From the NCBI GenBank assembly GCA_050260275.1, contig JBLNBX010000138.1:1-6054 (forward strand): a DNA stretch of 6,054 nt, given 5' to 3'. Source of the stretch: DATMXS01 sp050260275 (GTDB lineage Bacteria > Acidobacteriota > Terriglobia > Bryobacterales > Bryobacteraceae). Below are positions 6,022 to 6,054 of the stretch, piece by piece. Within the stretch, counting starts at the first letter, position 1; every line of letters begins with the position of its first letter. A program made the position numbers and the translations under genes. The notes beneath the pieces are model-generated. The model searched no databases, was not told where the DNA came from, and saw only the letters and a program-made list of their open reading frames with translations.

Positions 6022-6054
6022 CGGCGATTCCACACACCCCCGCAGCACCAAACA

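Noticed and set aside
5910..6054. Promoter for gspF, for example TTGAAA within the palindrome as a -35 box
   Set aside because: On the minus strand no plausible AT-rich -10 lies at a suitable distance, and TTGAAA is part of the palindrome core.
6005..6054. C-terminal end of an upstream minus-strand gene ending at the TAG near 6005-6007
   Set aside because: The short frame reads as Gly/Ala/Pro-rich sequence with no link to GspE or any known tail; too short to support a gene.

Overview
The window is a tightly packed, single-strand gene block for the inner-membrane and pseudopilus parts of a type II secretion system (T2SS, general secretion pathway). All genes lie on the minus strand. Read from the right edge leftwards, the order is gspF, gspG, gspH, gspI, gspJ, gspK, gspL and a gspM-like gene cut by the left edge. 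This is the canonical F-G-H-I-J-K-L-M order. No gspC, gspD, gspE, gspN or prepilin peptidase (gspO) is visible in the window.

Layout: 5910-6054 is non-coding and carries short GC-rich palindromes resembling a dispersed intergenic repeat. 4698-5909 is the platform protein GspF. 4264-4701 is the major pseudopilin GspG. 3779-4267, 3351-3782, 2623-3354 and 1647-2636 are the minor pseudopilins GspH, I, J and K. 337-1650 is the assembly protein GspL, with a PilM-like cytoplasmic part and a PilN-like membrane/periplasmic part. 1-340 is the start of a GspM-like bitopic membrane protein. Every junction overlaps. Six of the seven are 4-base start/stop overlaps (ATGA or GTGA), taking the inner ATG of gspL; J/K overlaps by 14 bases. 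This implies one transcript with translational coupling.

How the genes work together (family knowledge): GspF is the polytopic platform that, with an ATPase (GspE, not in the window), drives polymerisation of GspG. GspH, I, J and K form the tip complex that starts the pseudopilus. GspL and GspM link the ATPase to the platform. The pseudopilus then helps push folded periplasmic proteins through an outer-membrane secretin (GspD, not in the window).

Organism: the DNA is GC-rich (about two thirds G+C by eye) and the system is a diderm one. The compact operon without gspC, the PilM/PilN-like GspL and the CTGAAGCC-type intergenic palindromes would suit an acidobacterium (Bryobacter/Solibacter type). 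That is a tentative impression; a GC-rich proteobacterium is not excluded. No mobile element, CRISPR array, tRNA or rRNA was seen. I see a conventional secretion operon here, not a wholly new system.
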